Below, in pieces: positions 42,229 to 52,180 of a DNA stretch of 64,000 nucleotides. The DNA is taken from positions 238,501 through 302,500 of the forward strand of contig OZ025708.1 of assembly GCA_964019335.1 (NCBI GenBank), in the 5' to 3' direction. Positions within the stretch are counted from its first letter, which is position 1. Each line of letters begins with the position of its first letter. The notes under the pieces were generated by a model. The model ran no database searches and was not told the origin of the DNA. It saw only the letters and a program-made list of their open reading frames with translations. Made by a program: the position numbers and the translations under genes. The stretch is from Diplonema japonicum. Lineage: Eukaryota > Euglenozoa > Diplonemea > Diplonemida > Diplonemidae.

Positions 42229-43316
42229 AGATCGAGAAGGGTATTGCGTTCCCCACCTGCATAAACGTGAACCAGACCGTGTGCCACTACTCACCCACCT
42301 TGGACGACACGCATCCCCCCCTTGCTGTCGGGGATGTTGTGAAGATCGACCTTGGCTGCCACGTTGATGGGTTCTGTGCCGTGGTGGCGCACACACTTGT
42401 CATCCAGGATGACATGTCTGCCGAGGTCGCTCAGACCCCCGAGTCCAATGTTGTGGCTGCGGCCTCTGCGTGCCAAGAAGCCGTGACCAGGTGCATCAGG
42501 CCCGGCGCGAAGAACACGGACATCACCGCCATCATCGAGAAGATCGCGATGGCCTTCGACGTGACCCCTGTCGAGGGTGTGCTCTCGCACGAGCTCCGTC
42601 GCTACATCATTGACGGCTCCAACGTCATTGCCAACAAGGTCGTCCCTGAGCAGCACGTTTCCCCTGTGGTATTTACAAAAAAAAAAAAGAGGGCATTTTA
42701 TTTTAAAAAAAAAATTTTTTTTTTCCCAGGAGCTCAGCGAGGCCCAGGTCTGGACCCTTGATGTTGTGTTCAGCTCTGCTCCTTACGAGACGAGGGAGAG
42801 CACCGGGAAGCTCAGGCAGGAGGAGAGCAAGACCAACATTTACAAACGCGCTCTTGACCAGTCTTACCAGCTCAAGATGAAGGCCTCCAGGGAGGTCTTC
42901 GCGGAGATCAACAAGAAGGTAACGTTTAAAAAAAAAAAAAAAAAAAAAAAATCCAGTTCCAAACGTTCCCGTTCTCCATGAGGCATCTCGACCCCAAGAA
43001 GGGTAGGTTCTGCATCAGCGAGTGCATGAAGCACGACCTTGTGAACCCCTACCCGGCCCTCAACAGCAAGTCCACTGAGACTGTCGCCCAGTTCAAGTCC
43101 ACCATCCTCATCAAGACCAACGAAATCGAGAAGGTATAATTAATCTATAAAAAAAAAAAAAAATATTAAAAAAAAAAGGTGTGCGGTTTGCCTTCCCAGG
43201 TCATCAAGACCGACAAGAAGATTGAGGACAAGGCCGTTCTTGAGGAGTGCAGCAGATCGATGCAGCTCAAGAAGAAGAAGAAGAAGAAGAAGAGCAAGGG
43301 CAAGTCCGACGAATGA
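41867..43316 (+). CDS. PA2G4: EBP1/PA2G4-like protein (methionine aminopeptidase fold), six exons
   Basis: Exons 41867-42019, 42072-42155, 42231-42668, 42730-42918, 42957-43133 and 43200-43316 give 385 residues, all five introns GT-AG and in phase 0. The protein matches EBP1/PA2G4 (about 394 in animals): NSAVVEKYKMAG near the start, IEKGIAFPTCINVN, GDVVKIDLGCHVDGF in the peptidase-like core, KASREVFAEINKK, FPFSMRHL and a C-terminal Lys-rich tail. The fold is that of methionine aminopeptidase 2 but the family is not known as an active peptidase; it binds ribosomes and RNA and affects growth. Introns 1, 2 and 4 are almost only A-runs (34 and 59 A in the first two). An acidic start and A-rich leader precede the core. 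Confidence 0.9.
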
Positions 43317-43684
43317 GCAACATACAAAAAACAGATGAAAGAGAGAAGGGATATGTGAGAGGGAAAAAAAAAAAAAATAGGGGGGATTTTATTTTTTTTT
43401 AAAAAAAAACATATATGAAGAAAACGATACAAGAACTGAGGGGATGGGGGAGTGTTACAATTTTTTTTTTTTGGATGACATCACTATTATTTATTATTAT
43501 ACTTCTTTCTCTTTCATCTTTCATAAGAAACTCCATCCTCCCCCCCCCTTTTTTTCCTCTCCTATCCCATTTTTTATTGTCCCCCCCCCTTTTTTTTCCC
43601 CCCCTTCCCCTTATTTTTTTCCCCAGCCTCATTTGAAACGGAAAAAAAAATTGGAAAAAAAAGGGAGTGGGAAAAAAAAAAAAA
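43317..43684. other. Intergenic, homopolymer-rich
   Basis: A/T/C runs with no supported gene. A pyrimidine tract ending in TTTTTTTCCCCAG at 43626 is a candidate acceptor for the following gene. Confidence 0.5.
43581..43626 (+). promoter_or_regulatory. Candidate trans-splice acceptor
   Basis: About 45 bases of pure C/T-rich sequence end in CCCCAG, 58 bases before the start codon at 43685, with no upstream exon to splice from. Confidence 0.4.
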
Positions 43685-46243
43685 ATGATGTCCTCACTCC
43701 ATGGTGCGCCGATACCAGGGCAAAGAATTGATGCGGGACCTGCGGGGCTGGCGTCGTTGCCTACGGGGGAGCAATTGGGAAGGAAGAATCAAGGCGGATT
43801 CCAAATGGAAGACCCAGGTCTTCTGAGCGGGTTGGAACTACTGGAAGAGGAATATCTCCTGGAAAGCCCGGAACCGGTTAAAACAAAGAAAAAGAGAAAC
43901 AAAAAAGAGAAAAAGCAAAAAAAAGTCAAGAAGGAGAAAAAATCAGGGACGGAATCAGCAACATTAACGAGCACAACCGCAAAAGAAGCAACAGCGACAG
44001 ATTCCTATGAGGAGGACTACCAAGACGATTTCATTGCACCGCCGGCCGAGAAGGACATTGCGTCAAGCGGGTACAGTGAAAACTTTGAAATTGAAAAAAG
44101 CGACAGTTTGATATCCGACCAGGACAAAGAAAAGGAACGTCTGTCCGCCCGCGAAAAAGAAGAAGAAGCACTCCTCGAAAAAAAACGTAAGGAGTGGGAA
44201 TCCAGATATAACAATACGACCCCGACACGAGCGGAGGGCAAGCCCCCTGTATCTCCAAGATATACATCACCCGCACAAGCTGTATCTGCAAAGCCTGAAT
44301 ACTACCATCCACCGTCCCCACAAACAACACCATTACGAGACCTTGAGAAACCCAAGCAACATCACCATCCTCGTGGCGAGGACAGTTCTATCCCCCTCCA
44401 GCTACCACAACAACAACCACAGCAGCATCACGATCAACATGACGAGAGATACAGATGGAACAAGGAACAAGCCAGACGACAGCGTAGACAGTTAGAAAGG
44501 AGGAAACAACACCTCCTTGCTGAAGAAGAGGTCGCTGCTTCTGCCGTTATGAAACGTCTGGCTAACGATATCAAAGGAGTCTTTCAAGAGCTCAACATGT
44601 CCATTGTTGCAGCCGAACGAGACCGCCACCAAAAGGAAGAACGCTACCGAAAGGAACGGGAGGCACGGGATATTGCGTACGAAGAAGAAAGACAGACGCG
44701 AGACGAACGGGACCGACGTGACAGAGAATCACGCGAGGAACGGTTTTGGGACAATCTACGAGAACAGGAAAAGATCCGCAACGCCGCCGACACGGAAAGA
44801 CGGCACCGGGAAAAAGTTGAACTGGAAGCCAGATGGCGAGAAGACCACGACAGCAAGCAACAGCGTCTTGAAAAAGAAACAGACCACAACGACAAGATCA
44901 ACGAACTGGAACGCGAACGGAGAACACGCGAAGACGAAGCCTTTAGGGAACGCGAACAAGCTGCGTACAAATCACAACTCGAGGCCTACCAACGCGCCTC
45001 CCGACAGCAAACCGAAGAGCTACAACTCCGCATGGCTTCTGAACTCGACCATCTAAAAGAAATTCGACACATAGAAATGCAAAACATGGAGAAACGGCAC
45101 AAGGACGCTGTAGAATCTCAGCGCCTTCAGTACGAACAGTCATTACAACTATTCGACGTGCATCGTGTGAACTCAGAAAAGCTGACACAATTAGTCGATG
45201 AAGTTAGAGATAGCGTCAAAGCAGTGGGGGATTTGAATGAGCGGGCGAACGAGTACCAAAGCGATATGTTAAAGGAGAAGGAACTACATCTGTCAAAGCA
45301 GCTCAAGGCGCAAGGCGAACTTCTGTCGCAGATCGAACAGCAAAAAGAGATCCTTGAAAAGGAACGGCAACGTTTGGCGCTGTCCTACGGAAAGTTCGAC
45401 ACTTGCGTCACATCATTCTCCGCACGCCACAGCGAGGAAATTCAGAACCTACAAGCCGCACAGGCTCGCGCGAACAGCCTTCGTGACATCGTTGAAGAGC
45501 AACGCATGAAACACGCTAAAGAAATACATGCTGAGATGTTGATGTTGGAGCAAAAACGAAGCGAACTGGACGAGGAACGCTTTCAATGGCTCAAAGAGGT
45601 ACAGGAGCAACGGTTGGAAACCAGCAAGGAGCGCATGGACCTCAGCAGGAACCTCGAGAGAATTCGAAAAGAGGAACGCGAAGCAAACACCACCATGCAA
45701 GAAGCACAACAAAAACTCTCCATGGTAACTGTCTATCACGGCGAAGCCGCTGATAAAAAACGCTTCATTGAGGAGGAGTACCGCAGGCTGGAAACATTCA
45801 AAGAAGAGACCATACGCAAACTTGAAGAAGAACAAAGATTGCTCGAAGGGAAGAAACATGAAGTTGAAACATTGATGCAAAAGGTGGAACAGGGATCACA
45901 GCAAGCATTGGACCTGCGGAAAGCAGCATCTGAGGACAGGACATGGACAGAGCGCGCCAAACAGGAATGTTTGCATCTCAAAACATCCGCAGACGAGGAG
46001 CGCAGAAACCTTGATTTAATACGGAAGAAAGTTGTGTTTGAGAAGCAGCAGCTTGCCGATGTGAAGCTGCTCAAAGAGACCGATAAGGAAAACAAGCCTG
46101 ACCCCCGTCCGAGACGCAAAATTGCGCCCTCTGTGGTCCATAGGGACCCGTCCGCCTTCACCTCCGTTTCGAACTTCGAGATTGCCGAGCAGCAACAGAT
46201 GTTCTTGCGGTCTATTCAAGAGCCCGCTGACACCATGTTTTAG
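43685..46243 (+). CDS. Long coiled-coil protein, possibly basal-body/transition-fibre related
   Basis: 852 residues; start set at the first ATG after the A-run, because the upstream in-frame codons are Lys from the homopolymer. Residues 1-100 are Gly/Lys-rich with a KKKRNKKEKKQKK patch; residues 100-150 contain acidic YEEDYQDDFI and SSGYSENFE motifs. Residues 200-260 are Pro/Gln/His-rich. From about 260 to 810 the chain is nearly continuous charged coiled coil. The layout (short acidic motif, Pro-rich region, long C-terminal coiled coil) is reminiscent of FBF1-type ciliary proteins, but this is weak and the coiled coil alone would fit many cytoskeletal proteins. A SARHSEEIQNLQ segment may be the best probe for orthologues. 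Confidence 0.8.
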   Translation: MMSSLHGAPIPGQRIDAGPAGLASLPTGEQLGRKNQGGFQMEDPGLLSGLELLEEEYLLESPEPVKTKKKRNKKEKKQKKVKKEKKSGTESATLTSTTAKEATATDSYEEDYQDDFIAPPAEKDIASSGYSENFEIEKSDSLISDQDKEKERLSAREKEEEALLEKKRKEWESRYNNTTPTRAEGKPPVSPRYTSPAQAVSAKPEYYHPPSPQTTPLRDLEKPKQHHHPRGEDSSIPLQLPQQQPQQHHDQHDERYRWNKEQARRQRRQLERRKQHLLAEEEVAASAVMKRLANDIKGVFQELNMSIVAAERDRHQKEERYRKEREARDIAYEEERQTRDERDRRDRESREERFWDNLREQEKIRNAADTERRHREKVELEARWREDHDSKQQRLEKETDHNDKINELERERRTREDEAFREREQAAYKSQLEAYQRASRQQTEELQLRMASELDHLKEIRHIEMQNMEKRHKDAVESQRLQYEQSLQLFDVHRVNSEKLTQLVDEVRDSVKAVGDLNERANEYQSDMLKEKELHLSKQLKAQGELLSQIEQQKEILEKERQRLALSYGKFDTCVTSFSARHSEEIQNLQAAQARANSLRDIVEEQRMKHAKEIHAEMLMLEQKRSELDEERFQWLKEVQEQRLETSKERMDLSRNLERIRKEEREANTTMQEAQQKLSMVTVYHGEAADKKRFIEEEYRRLETFKEETIRKLEEEQRLLEGKKHEVETLMQKVEQGSQQALDLRKAASEDRTWTERAKQECLHLKTSADEERRNLDLIRKKVVFEKQQLADVKLLKETDKENKPDPRPRRKIAPSVVHRDPSAFTSVSNFEIAEQQQMFLRSIQEPADTMF

Positions 46244-46528
46244 ACGTACTTGCCTTTTTATTTTATTTTGTTTAGAATTTGTGTTTATTATCCCCCCCCC
46301 CCCTATCCTATTATTATTATTATTATTATTATTATTTCTTTTTTTTTGTAACAACTTATTATTTTTTTTATATTTTATTTCTCCCCCCCCCCCATCCGTC
46401 GAATGTCTTGCGTAGTTTTTTTTTTTTTTTTTGGTTTTTATGACCACCGCAGTAGGAACCCGCCAGAGCCCCCAGAACGGGGACAACGGGGACTAAGGTG
46501 AGCGCAAAAATGCATACCTTAAAAGAAT

Positions 46529-46568
<40 letters not shown>

Positions 46569-46981
46569 CCCGCAAGAACGAGTCTTTGACTTGTCCAAAC
46601 AAAAGGAACGTTGGCAACGTGTTTCGGGTTGGAGGTTTTACCCGGCACGTATAAACAAAAAGGTGACGGCGCTAGACTGAGATGATCTAGTCCAATACGC
46701 GGACCTGGAGTACCCCTCGGGAAAGTACCTCGCGGACTGTGTCTTCGAGGAGTGCGACACCTCGCACGGTGACACAGCGGTGCACTGTGCGAGGTGCGGT
46801 GCTAAGAGTTGAAGAATCCACCCAGTGTGCCCAGTCGGACCCGGAGGCGGAGTCCCCTCCATCACCGGACCTCAGTGAGGTTCAGACGAATGCGGAGAGT
46901 CTCCGCTTGGTCTTCTGCAGTCCCTCTTCTTTTTCCGCCTGGTAGCGATCGCTACAACATATTCTTGGGAAAAAAAAAAAT

Positions 46982-47014
<33 letters not shown>

Positions 47015-47092
47015 CCATTCCAACCCCCCCCACCCCCGCTTTTCTAAACTCCATTTAAGGCTGCTGCACCAAAAAAAAAAATAAAAAAAAAG
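46244..47092. other. Intergenic with GC-rich fragment
   Basis: The first 330 bases are T/A/C runs with an ATT triplet repeat at about 46310-46336 and a 38-T run at 46531. A GC-rich block at about 46640-46920 has one frame reading YADLEYPSGKYLADCVFEEC and HCARCGAKS before a stop, resembling a zinc-binding piece of a retroelement or gene relic; no start or continuation is present. A GAAAA repeat at 46994-47014 and an A-rich leader follow. Confidence 0.4.
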
Positions 47093-49453
47093 ATGAAGCG
47101 AAAAGTAGAGAGGAGCCGGCACCCCTGTGTGTACCAGTTTGGAGATTGCATGTTTAATGAGGATTGTACATGGTTGGACACTGATGCCGCAGTGTGTGCT
47201 GTGTGGTTGGGGAAGAAAGGTTGCAGGAGAGGTGACGCGTGCGTGTTCGTGCACAGCAGAAATGAACGGGAAGTAGACGCGTTCTGGGAGAGGAGGCAGG
47301 TACCGGAACGGGCGAAGAGGAGGAAGGTCGGAGGCACTCCAACGCGCGAAAAAAAAAATTATTTCCCGGGATGGGAGGAGGGATCGCGGGTGGCACTAGA
47401 TGATGGCCCAGACAAGATTCTGAAAATGATTTTCGGCACTCACAACACCCTCCACACCACGGAGTGGCACCGCCATGCAGCAAAACTACTGACGGCAACG
47501 TGTTCCCGATTCAAAACCAACACAATTCACACAATCGCGGAAAAATACTCGAAACTTTCTGTTCGAAGCGATAAGAGCTTCCGCAGCACCCCGTTGTGGG
47601 AGCTCAAAAAAAAAATGGTTGTAAAACGCCGAACCGCCGCCCAGTTCGGGGCTGAGTTTTTGGAGAAAACCGTCCCGAAAGAAATGCTCCCCGCCGCGTT
47701 ACAAACCCCTCTCAGGAGGGAAATCCACAATTTTCTGAACGGGACGTCGTCAGAGACAATCGATCTAGAGGTCACGCTCCGCGAGGTCGGGGAGGTAACA
47801 TGGCTTCCTAGTTACGATATCACGGCCACGAGAACGAACAACAACGAGAAACTGTGGTTTTTCTTGGAGGTCTGGGTGCAGTTCCTCGTCCGTTGTGTGG
47901 CGATGCCGGCGATAAACAAATACTTCCCCGCGGTGGCCCACTGCGTGAAAAAAGGATGGACCACAAGATATCCCATGTGGTTCATGCAGGTAGTGCACTC
48001 AACAGTCTTAAACAGAAGCTTTTCAAAGATCTCAAAGGCCGCTTCAGATGTCCTCCGGTACCTTTTAAAGTGCATCGAGACATCTCAAATCCACCCACCA
48101 TACCTCCACGCTGTCCTTGAACTCGCGATAGTTTCTGATCAGGACCCGAAACCGTTCATGAAGATCCAGAAGAGGATGGACCCGTCCATGCTCGCGTCGC
48201 TCTCCCCAACAGTTTTGATGCGAACCGTTAGGACCGCACTACAATATTTGCTTGGAAAATCAACCGGGCAGGCAAACGGTGTGGCTTTGGCGAAAACGGG
48301 CTCCGTTACCGTCCACGAAGGGTACGTGGAATTCTCAAAATCCTCGGGAAAAAAAACCTCGATTCTTGAAATATCCGAGGTACAAGCTTCGCCAGGCGTG
48401 CCGGGTTTTCTGTTGGTGAAACCGGAATTGGGAGAGAGAAGTGTCACAACCGACGGCACGCTAAACGATGAAATAATGCAGACGATACGAAAGGAGCTTG
48501 ACTATGGGGTTGCGAAGGTGAACGGGAGAACGGTGGTGGTGACCCCGAGCGTGAACGAAATGACAAAATCTGTGATCGATGAAAAATGGACCGAAAAGAT
48601 TTTGAACACGGACGTGCTGGGCAAGATACTAGAGGTTAAGAAAAAATACGAAAACCCATCTTGGTTCGGGGTGAGCATCTGGGAAGCACTACCTATGCTC
48701 ACTTCTGAGTTCGTCTCCACCATTACCGATCACGACCTCGACGTGAATAATATCGTGGAGACGGAAAACGTGTGCTTCAACGAAAGGATTGCAGGGAATT
48801 GGTCTGCTTCCGTGCCTCTTTGTGTCAGGGGCATCGTGGCCCATTTAAACATCGATTTTTTAAACACTTCGTACGACCCACCCAGCGGGATGCTTCTAGT
48901 GTTTTCTGATGGCAACGAAACAAACATGTTGCTTAAAAGGAAAGTCTCCGAGAAGACCTTTTTCAATGGTGTTTTAACACCGCAAACAAAGATTCCTGTT
49001 TCAGGGTGTCTTCTTGACGATAAGCTCACAAGAGTCGTAGCCGTTCAAGGGAAATTATACAAACCTGAAATCCCGAAATTGCTTTTTTCCCCGGCTTTGA
49101 ACACCATCGAATCATCACACCGCAATCTTCACACTCTTTGCGTGTCATTCTGGACAGATTCCTTCCGTGGGAAGGAAACCGCACCCAATCAGCAGCAGCT
49201 TAAGTGTGCCCTCGCCCAGTTTACAAATATGCTTACGTCATCTGTTCCGCGTGACGGGTTTTGTCCTACTTGTCTCGATGTGGTGGGGACGCTTGGGGGA
49301 ATAGCTGCGTCCAGAAAGGGTGTCAACAGGAGGATCAAGCTATCTATCGAAGAGCTTTTTTTGGATATTTACGACGCCAAGATGGTTTGTGGTGCGTGGG
49401 ATGTTCCACCGTGTGCTGGCTGCACGGAAGTGAGAGGGCTGACACTTATATGA
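47093..49453 (+). CDS. CCCH zinc-finger protein, hypothetical
   Basis: 786 residues. The N-terminus has one perfect CCCH finger, C-x8-C-x5-C-x3-H, at about residues 40-60 (CAVWLGKKGCRRGDACVFVH), preceded at about 12-30 by a variant with Asp in the His place (CVYQFGDCMFNEDCTWLD). Such fingers usually bind RNA. A basic stretch (AKRRKVGG) follows that could act in nuclear import. The remaining 650 residues are globular without known motifs; a CPTCLD pair near residue 722 and CGAWDVPPCAGC near 770 may form a further metal site. No introns. Likely an RNA-processing or regulatory protein, but the family is not recognised. Confidence 0.75.
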   Translation: MKRKVERSRHPCVYQFGDCMFNEDCTWLDTDAAVCAVWLGKKGCRRGDACVFVHSRNEREVDAFWERRQVPERAKRRKVGGTPTREKKNYFPGWEEGSRVALDDGPDKILKMIFGTHNTLHTTEWHRHAAKLLTATCSRFKTNTIHTIAEKYSKLSVRSDKSFRSTPLWELKKKMVVKRRTAAQFGAEFLEKTVPKEMLPAALQTPLRREIHNFLNGTSSETIDLEVTLREVGEVTWLPSYDITATRTNNNEKLWFFLEVWVQFLVRCVAMPAINKYFPAVAHCVKKGWTTRYPMWFMQVVHSTVLNRSFSKISKAASDVLRYLLKCIETSQIHPPYLHAVLELAIVSDQDPKPFMKIQKRMDPSMLASLSPTVLMRTVRTALQYLLGKSTGQANGVALAKTGSVTVHEGYVEFSKSSGKKTSILEISEVQASPGVPGFLLVKPELGERSVTTDGTLNDEIMQTIRKELDYGVAKVNGRTVVVTPSVNEMTKSVIDEKWTEKILNTDVLGKILEVKKKYENPSWFGVSIWEALPMLTSEFVSTITDHDLDVNNIVETENVCFNERIAGNWSASVPLCVRGIVAHLNIDFLNTSYDPPSGMLLVFSDGNETNMLLKRKVSEKTFFNGVLTPQTKIPVSGCLLDDKLTRVVAVQGKLYKPEIPKLLFSPALNTIESSHRNLHTLCVSFWTDSFRGKETAPNQQQLKCALAQFTNMLTSSVPRDGFCPTCLDVVGTLGGIAASRKGVNRRIKLSIEELFLDIYDAKMVCGAWDVPPCAGCTEVRGLTLI

Positions 49454-49717
49454 AAAAAAAAAAAAAATGACAGAATGGAGGGGAGAAAAAAAAAAAAGAG
49501 AGAGAAAAAAAAAATTTTTTTTTTTTAGCCCAGAACTTTTTTTTTTTTTTTTTTTCGCCCTTCTTTTTTCTGTCTTCCCCCCTCGCTTTTTTTTTTTTTT
49601 TTTTTTTTTTTATTTTCCTGAAAAAAAAAATGGAGGGGGTGGGAACAATACACGCACATATACAGAGTCACTGACACATCCATTTTTCTACACCGAGGAA
49701 AAAAAAAAAAAAAAAAA

Positions 49718-49998
49718 ATGGTTCACACTAACACTGGAATGGGTTCATCTACTATCCACCACGGCCTTGGGGGCAGCAAGAGTGCCCACCACAAGGCTGC
49801 AGCGAAGCACATTGATGTCCAGGGGCCCTTGGTATGCAACAGGTGAAATAAGGGGTTGAAATAAAGTACATTTTTTTTTCTTTTCTTTTCTTAAAACAGA
49901 TTGGCTCTACTCCGGGATTTGATGGAATGGAAACAAAGAGCTACCTGAACTACACCACAGGCATGCTGTACCACCACACCGGGTTGAACAAGCCGTGA
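49718..49998 (+). CDS. Small 70-residue protein with one intron
   Basis: Exon 1 is 49718-49831 (38 codons) and exon 2 is 49900-49998; the 68-base intron starts GTATGC and ends in a T/C tract and AAAACAG. The product starts MVHTNTGMGSSTIHHG, contains HHKAAAKH, and ends in YLNYTTGMLYHHTGLNKP. It has many His and Gly residues and no membrane helix. I do not recognise it; the next gene is a probable complex I subunit and a small mitochondrial or structural role is possible, but nothing in the sequence shows it. The start follows a run of about 20 A. Confidence 0.65.
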
Positions 49999-50045
<47 letters not shown>

Positions 50046-50204
50046 CTCTTTTTTTTCTTCTCTTTTTTTTTCTTCTCGTACACAAACTAAAATTTTTTCC
50101 CCCCTACAGTTTCCTTTTTTTTTTCTTTCTTTTCTGAGGGTGATTTTATGCCAGAAAAAAAAAAAAAAAAAAAAAATAGGAGAAAAAAAAACCATCAAAG
50201 TAAG

Positions 50205-50619
50205 ATGAGTGCTCCATTCACGGAGTCGGTGCTGAATAGGAGCCCTCCAACATACGACTGGAAAACAGGGAAGGAAGAGGAAAAGTATGAAGGTGAGATC
50301 TACCAACCACCCCCGTTCTTCAAAAATCTCTTCGGGTATGTGGGGTACCACTTGTCCATGCGGGCGGATTATGATGAAAACCAGCGGAAGGTGGCTACAC
50401 CGGAGCGAGACAGTGGTTGGGCTGCATTGAGCTGGAAGGAGTGGGTGCGAAATGTTGTGTTTTTCCAACCCGGTCTGCCCAGGAGAGAAAGGCCTTTCCC
50501 GTTTATTGACGCATATGAAAGAGCTGGTTTTTGCCCGGAGAACTACGTTCACAAGGAATGGAGGCTTCCAAGGAGAACGGATTTAAACAAGTATATCCCA
50601 CCTCCGAAGGTATGGACAA

Positions 50620-50662
<43 letters not shown>

Positions 50663-50983
50663 GGAGTGTATGAAGACATGTGGCACTTGAGGGAACATCA
50701 CGCGTGGGTATTAAAGGAATGGTTGGTTTACCGGGCGGAGACCGGGATTGTTCAGGAGCAGCTTCAGGCTTGCTCCGAAAAGCATCCTACAAGCTTTAAG
50801 TATGGGGAAAATAAATATATATATATATATTTTTTAATTTAAATTCCCCACAGTAAAACGTGCAAGGGGATCTCAGACCTTGTGTACAATATGATTGCAA
50901 AGACCAACGTCGATAAGGTAAGATCGATCCTTTGGTCCGGACAGCCGGGTATTAAGGATGGGGGTTTCCACGTGAGATATTGA
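50205..50983 (+). CDS. Probable NDUFB10/PDSW-like complex I subunit, three exons
   Basis: Exons 50205-50609, 50660-50799 and 50854-50983 give about 224 residues; intron 1 is mostly a 38-A run (GTATGGACAAC...AAGG), intron 2 is AT-rich and ends CCCCACAG. A GTAAGA at 50917 could be a further donor for a 27-base intron ending at GGACAG; without splicing the frame reads on to TGA at 50981. The C-terminal half resembles NDUFB10: HKEWRLPRRTDLN, WHLREHHAWVLKEW, then EQLQACSEKHPTSF and KTCKGISDLVYNM, with the two spaced Cys that form disulphides in that family. It would be an accessory subunit on the membrane arm of mitochondrial NADH dehydrogenase. The match is by eye and moderate. Confidence 0.6.
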
Positions 50984-51293
50984 GGCGGGGGGGGAGGGTT
51001 TTTTTTTTTCTTCTTCTTTTTTTTTTTCTCGTCCCCATTTTTTTCCCTACAACCACGATAAGAATGAGTGTTTTTTTTTTCTTTTTTTTTTCTTATTCAA
51101 AGTGTTTTTTCTTCCCCCCCCTCCCTTGATCCCCTTTCTCCACCCCCCCCCCCCCCATTCATGTACTATTTTTCGTTTTTTTTTTTGGAAAAAAAAAATT
51201 TTTTTTTTATATATCTCGGGACCACAGGAAGAAGGGCCTTTCAAGGCCGGGGGAGAGAGAGGGGGGGGAGAAAAAAAAGAAAAAGGAAAAAAA
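50984..51293. other. Intergenic, T/C- and A-rich
   Basis: No gene. T- and C-runs are followed by TATATATCTCGGGACCACAG ending at 51227, a candidate trans-splice acceptor for the next gene, and an A/G-rich leader. Confidence 0.5.
51181..51227 (+). promoter_or_regulatory. Candidate trans-splice acceptor
   Basis: T-run followed by ATATATCTCGGGACCACAG, 67 bases before the start at 51294. No upstream exon. Confidence 0.3.
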
Positions 51294-51774
51294 ATGGTGA
51301 AGAGAAAAGCGGAGAAAAATGACGAAAAAAAAGTGAAGAAGAAAAAAAAAGAAGAGGGGGAAACAGGGGGCTTGCTGGACTGGGAGACCAAACCGAAAAG
51401 TCGAGGCAACAAGGGGAAAATGAAGCCAAAATCCATCTACGCCCCCTATAACCCTAAGGCCCCGAAAAAAACAAAAAAGAGCTTGAGATGGGTAGATATG
51501 GAAAAAGATGGGGGAAAGCTCTGTTCAGCATGTACGTACTATGCGCCTTGGGGGAAGAACAAAGAGAACTGGTGGCAAAGGGCCAAGCCCCTCGGCGTGA
51601 CGTTTAGCTGGTCCGCACATCTTGCCCCAGGCAAGAAGAAAACTCTCAGGCTCGATGTTGCTCTGCAACAAAGCCTTCATTTGACCTGCGCCACCACCTT
51701 TACGCTCCTGGGTGAGGAAAAAGCGGTCAAAGGAGAAGTTGCACGTGTTTTGTTAGCCCCTGTTCAGGTGTGGA

Positions 51775-51835
<61 letters not shown>

Positions 51836-52022
51836 ACCCAAAAAGGTCTCCTGTGAAGGTGAAGAGCCTAACACCCCCCATCTCATCGCCGTTCTCCCGC
51901 CCAACTCTTCCAGCCCCCTCAAATTGATCGTCTCTCCCGGAGAGTACCAACTTACAAATGACGGCAAGGCCCCCATCGTGGTCACCGGTTTAGTAGAAAG
52001 CTTATATATCAGAATGAAATAG
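51294..52022 (+). CDS. Nucleoplasmin-like protein, two exons
   Basis: Exon 1 51294-51767 and exon 2 51846-52022 give 216 residues; the phase-0 intron is GTGTGGATCT, then 57 A, then CACCCAAAAAG. The first 60 residues are very basic (KRKAEKNDEKKVKKKKK). The rest resembles the nucleoplasmin/FKBP39 core beta-barrel: LGVTFSWSAHLAPGKKKTLR in the place of FWG..LKPGK, LHLTCATTFTLLGE, ARVLLAPVQVSCEG, HLIAVLPP and PLKLIVSPGEYQLTNDG, VVTGLVESLYI. Members are pentameric histone chaperones or nucleolar proteins. The basic tail is at the N-terminus rather than an acidic C-terminus, which is unusual. Without splicing the frame would stop at once in the intron. Confidence 0.55.
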
Positions 52023-52180
52023 ACTATTTTTCCCCCTCCCCCCCCTTTTTTTTCGAGTGTATCGTTTTTTTTTCCCCCCCCAACTTCTCATTTCCCCCGT
52101 TCAATTTCTTTTCCATTTTTTTCTTCCCCCCCCCCCCACGGTTTATCTGAAAGGGAAAAAAAAAAGAAAAAAATGGGAAA